The notes under the pieces are model-generated. The model did not search any database, was not told the origin of the DNA, and worked only from the letters and a program-made list of their open reading frames with translations. This document shows, piece after piece, positions 32,048 to 34,757 of a stretch of DNA of 34,757 bases; the first letter of the stretch is position 1; each line of letters begins with the position of its first letter. The DNA is taken from positions 1-34,757 of the forward strand of contig NZ_MUND01000124.1 in assembly GCF_002154375.1 (NCBI RefSeq), in the 5' to 3' direction. The position numbers and the translations under genes were made by a program. This DNA is from Streptomyces glaucescens. GTDB lineage: Bacteria > Actinomycetota > Actinomycetes > Streptomycetales > Streptomycetaceae.

Positions 32048-34291
32048 ATGAGTGCGGAGGCCACGAATCCCGCGAGTCCAGGCGCTGTGACGGACGCTGT
32101 GACCAGCGCCGTCGCGCCCACGGCGGCCGCCGCTCCGCGCCGAAGGAGCCGGCCCCGGATCGATCTGCGCCGCCTCGGCCGGGCCGCGCTGCTCGGCCCC
32201 GCCGCCCGGGACCGGCTGCCCGACGCCATCAGCCACGTCGCCGACGCCCATCGCGCCCACCACCCCGACGCCGACCTCGAACCCCTGCGCCGCGCCTACG
32301 TACTGGCCGAGTCCTCGCACCGCGGCCAGATGCGCAAGAGCGGCGAGCCGTACATCACCCACCCCCTCGCGGTGACCCTGATCCTCGCCGAACTCGGCGC
32401 CGAGACCACGACGTTGACCGCCTCCCTGCTCCACGACACCGTCGAGGACACCGATGTGACGCTCGACCAGGTGGGCGAGCAGTTCGGCGAGGAGGTGCGC
32501 TATCTCGTCGACGGCGTCACCAAGTTGGAGAAGGTCGACTACGGCGCCGCCGCCGAGCCCGAGACGTTCCGCAAGATGCTCGTCGCCACGGGCAACGACG
32601 TCCGGGTGATGTCGATCAAGCTCGCCGACCGGCTGCACAACATGCGCACCCTCGGCGTGATGCGCCCCGAGAAACAGGCCCGGATCGCCAAGGTCACCCG
32701 GGACGTCCTCATCCCGCTCGCCGAACGGCTCGGCGTCCAGGCGCTCAAGTCCGAGCTGGAGGACCTGGTCTTCGCGATCCTCCACCCCGAGGAGTACGAG
32801 CGCACCCGGGAGCTGATCGTCGAGAACGCGACCCGGACCGACGACCCGCTCGCCGAGATCGCCGACGAGATGCGGGCCGTGCTGCGCGAGGCCGGCATCC
32901 CGGCCGAAGTCCACATCCGGCCCCGCCACTTCGTCTCCGTGCACCGCGTCTCCCGCAAACGCGGCCGGCTGCGCGGCGCCGACTTCGGACGGATCCTCGT
33001 GCTGGTGAACGAGGACGCGGACTGCTACGGCGTCCTGGGCGAGCTGCACACCTGTATGACGCCCGTGGTCTCGGAGTTCAAGGACTTCATCGCCGTACCG
33101 AAGTTCAACCTGTACCAGTCCCTGCACACCGCCGTCGCCCGTCCCGACGGGCAGGTCGTCGAGGTCCTCATCCGCACCCATCGGATGCACAAGGTCGCCG
33201 AGGCGGGCGTGGTCGCGCTCGGCAACCCCTACGCGGCACCCCCGGAGGAGCAGTCGGCGGCGGACGGCGAGCGCGTCGACCCCACCCGGCCCGGCTGGCT
33301 CTCCCGCCTCCTCGACTGGCAGCGGGCCGCACCCGACTCCGACACCTTCTGGTCGACCCTGCGCGAGGACCTGGCCCAGGACCGTGAGATCACCGTGTTC
33401 CGGCCCGACGGCGGAGCCCTCGGCCTGCCCGAGGGCGCGACCTGCGTGGACGCCGCGTACGCGCAGTACGGGGAGGACGCGCACGCGTGCATCGGCGCGC
33501 GCGTCAACGGCCGGCTCGCGACGCTGAGCACAGTGCTGCGCGACGGTGACACCGTCCAGTTGCTCATGGGGCAGGACCCGGCGTCGGAGCCCTCACGGGA
33601 ATGGCTGGAGCACGCTCACACGCCGGCCGCGCGGATCGCCATCCAGCGGTGGCTGGCGACGCACCCGGTGCCGGAGGGGACGACGGACGAGGAGGCCGCC
33701 GAGGTCGCCGAGGTCGCCGTGAGCGTGGAGACGAGGGAGGCAGGGCAGGCGAGGAGCACCGACACCGAGGCCGGCACCGGGGCCGGAGCCGCGGTGGCCC
33801 GGTCGGTCCCGGCGGGCTCCGTCACCGCCACCGCCGTCGCCGACCGTCCCGGCGCCTCCGTACGCCTCGCGGGCTGCTGTACGCCCGTACCGCCCGACGC
33901 GGTCACCGGATTCCTGGTCCGCGGGGGAACGGTCACCGTGCACCGGGTCGAGTGCGCGGCCGTGGCGCGGATGAAGGGCGCGCGCCGGGCCGAGGTGGGA
34001 GTGCGCTGGGGCGACGCCACCGGGAGCGCGACCTCGGGATGCCGCGTCACGCTGGTCGCTGAATCGTTCGGCCGCCCGCATCTCCTCGCGGACCTGACCG
34101 AGGCCATCGCGCTGGAAGGCGCCGAGATCGTCTCGGCCACCGTGGAACCCCCCAGCCAGCAGCGGGTACGCCACACATACACCCTCCAGCTCCCCGAGGC
34201 CGCCCGATTGCCGGCGCTGATGCGCGCCATGCGCAACGTCCCCGGCGTGTACGACGTCCGCCGCGCGCAGCACCCCGCAGCGGCGCACTGA
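32048..34291 (+). CDS. rshA: RelA/SpoT-family (p)ppGpp metabolic enzyme RshA
   Basis: A 747-residue long RSH protein, ATG 32048. The hydrolase HD domain is intact: H91 (SSHRGQMRKSGEPYITH), H105, H129-D130 (LLHDTVEDTD), D194 and H197 (KLADRLHNMRTL). The synthetase region (~290-395) is recognisable (D312, DCYGVLGELH, FKDFIAVPKFNLYQSLHT, VEVLIRTHRMHKVAEAG). However, several near-invariant residues differ: Arg to Leu at 317, PKxNGYQS Gly to Leu at 355, E-x-Q-I-R-T Gln to Leu at 374, and the AAHW segment is lost. TGS (~447-508), CC/zinc-finger (CCTPVPPDAVTGF) and ACT domains follow. It probably is mainly a (p)ppGpp hydrolase; a second gene, relA, is expected elsewhere. Confidence 0.93.
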   Translation: MSAEATNPASPGAVTDAVTSAVAPTAAAAPRRRSRPRIDLRRLGRAALLGPAARDRLPDAISHVADAHRAHHPDADLEPLRRAYVLAESSHRGQMRKSGEPYITHPLAVTLILAELGAETTTLTASLLHDTVEDTDVTLDQVGEQFGEEVRYLVDGVTKLEKVDYGAAAEPETFRKMLVATGNDVRVMSIKLADRLHNMRTLGVMRPEKQARIAKVTRDVLIPLAERLGVQALKSELEDLVFAILHPEEYERTRELIVENATRTDDPLAEIADEMRAVLREAGIPAEVHIRPRHFVSVHRVSRKRGRLRGADFGRILVLVNEDADCYGVLGELHTCMTPVVSEFKDFIAVPKFNLYQSLHTAVARPDGQVVEVLIRTHRMHKVAEAGVVALGNPYAAPPEEQSAADGERVDPTRPGWLSRLLDWQRAAPDSDTFWSTLREDLAQDREITVFRPDGGALGLPEGATCVDAAYAQYGEDAHACIGARVNGRLATLSTVLRDGDTVQLLMGQDPASEPSREWLEHAHTPAARIAIQRWLATHPVPEGTTDEEAAEVAEVAVSVETREAGQARSTDTEAGTGAGAAVARSVPAGSVTATAVADRPGASVRLAGCCTPVPPDAVTGFLVRGGTVTVHRVECAAVARMKGARRAEVGVRWGDATGSATSGCRVTLVAESFGRPHLLADLTEAIALEGAEIVSATVEPPSQQRVRHTYTLQLPEAARLPALMRAMRNVPGVYDVRRAQHPAAAH

Positions 34292-34384
34292 GGGCGCCCA
34301 CGAGGCCCCGCCGGACGAGCCCGTTCGAGTGGGCCCGGCGCGCGTCTGCGCCGTGCGCCGGGCGTGCGCTGGTAGCGGTGGGGC

Positions 34385-34757
34385 ATGCCGTTCACCCCCC
34401 GCACCCACGCCCCCCGACGGCTGAAGGCGGCGCTGCTCGCCTCGGCCGTCACCGTCTGCCTCGTCGCCGCGAGCGCCCCGCCGGCTCCGCTGGGCGTCGG
34501 CGACCGCCTCTTCCCGCACCTGGGAAACCCCGGCTACGACGTGGCGTCGTACGATCTCGCCCTCGCCTACTCCGGCGCGAACGACAAGCCGCTGGCCGCC
34601 GTGACGACGATCGACGCCTGGATGACCGAGGACCTCGACCGCGTGAACCTCGACTTCGCGCGTGGCAAGGTCGAGACGGTGGAGATCGACGGCGAGCCCG
34701 CCGCGTACGCCGCGGCCGGTGAGGACCTGGTGATCACTCCCGGGAAGCCGCTGTCCG
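34385..34757 (+). CDS. Secreted M1 family metallopeptidase, N-terminal part
   Basis: The first 124 residues of a secreted protein, cut at the window end. ATG 34385. The signal peptide is RRLKAALLASAVTVCLVAASAPPAP with a plausible cleavage after the Ala/Pro run. The mature start GNPGYDVASYDLALAYSG...PLAAVTTIDAWMTEDLDRVNLDFARGKVETVEIDG matches the N-terminal domain of Streptomyces M1 (aminopeptidase N-like) enzymes. The HExxH zinc site lies beyond the window, so activity cannot be judged. Confidence 0.82.
   Translation, partial: MPFTPRTHAPRRLKAALLASAVTVCLVAASAPPAPLGVGDRLFPHLGNPGYDVASYDLALAYSGANDKPLAAVTTIDAWMTEDLDRVNLDFARGKVETVEIDGEPAAYAAAGEDLVITPGKPLS

Noticed and set aside
1..34757. CRISPR arrays, tRNA/rRNA genes, insertion sequences or prophage
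   Set aside because: No regularly spaced repeats, transposase or integrase motifs, or cloverleaf-like genes were seen; the window is syntenic core chromosome.

Overview
The window is chromosomal core DNA of a Streptomyces-type actinomycete. Base composition is very GC-rich with strong third-position GC bias, which creates long antisense shadow ORFs. Starts are often GTG, many operons use 4-base GTGA/ATGA overlaps, and gene order matches the recA-recX-gluABCD-miaB-miaA-dapF-rshA neighbourhood familiar from Streptomyces. There are no tRNA or rRNA genes, CRISPR arrays, insertion sequences or phage genes. Every gene looks intact except the two cut by the window edges.

Left part (1-7.9 kb): the N-terminal 1520 residues of a large Lhr-type helicase (minus, cut at base 1); an AraC-type regulator translationally coupled to an AzlC/AzlD branched-chain amino acid exporter; a prenyltransferase/squalene-cyclase-like orphan (minus); and a DUF3046 small protein. 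Then (7.9-11.5 kb) an AI-2E family permease and the recA-recX pair. The recA promoter carries a near-consensus actinobacterial SOS (LexA) box and a DnaA-box-like 9-mer.

Centre (11.7-20.6 kb, mostly minus): a sulfur module made of a leaderless Cys-containing leader peptide, a cysteine-dioxygenase-like cupin and a rhodanese; an FAD monooxygenase; and the gluABCD glutamate ABC importer, divergent from the gluR-gluK two-component system that probably controls it. The gluA-gluR intergenic region holds operator-like direct and inverted repeats.

Right-centre (20.7-25.9 kb): an orphan TAXI-type periplasmic binding protein, a MazG/PRA-PH-like pyrophosphohydrolase, a KhtT/KhtU-like cation:proton antiporter pair, and a NarL-type sensor kinase/response regulator pair. 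Right part (25.9-34.8 kb): miaB, a LigB-like protein lacking the usual N-terminal metal-site histidine, a small minus-strand pair (an 'antitoxin'-family protein and an Ala/Thr/Glu-rich protein), miaA, a small membrane protein, dapF, rshA (a RelA/SpoT homologue with an intact hydrolase site but an eroded synthetase site), and the start of a secreted M1 metallopeptidase.

Convergent gene pairs are separated by strong GC-rich hairpins without U tracts. The most interesting signals are the leaderless Cys attenuator upstream of the cysteine dioxygenase, the substituted synthetase motifs in RshA, the repeat architecture between gluA and gluR, and the metal-site substitution in the LigB-like protein.
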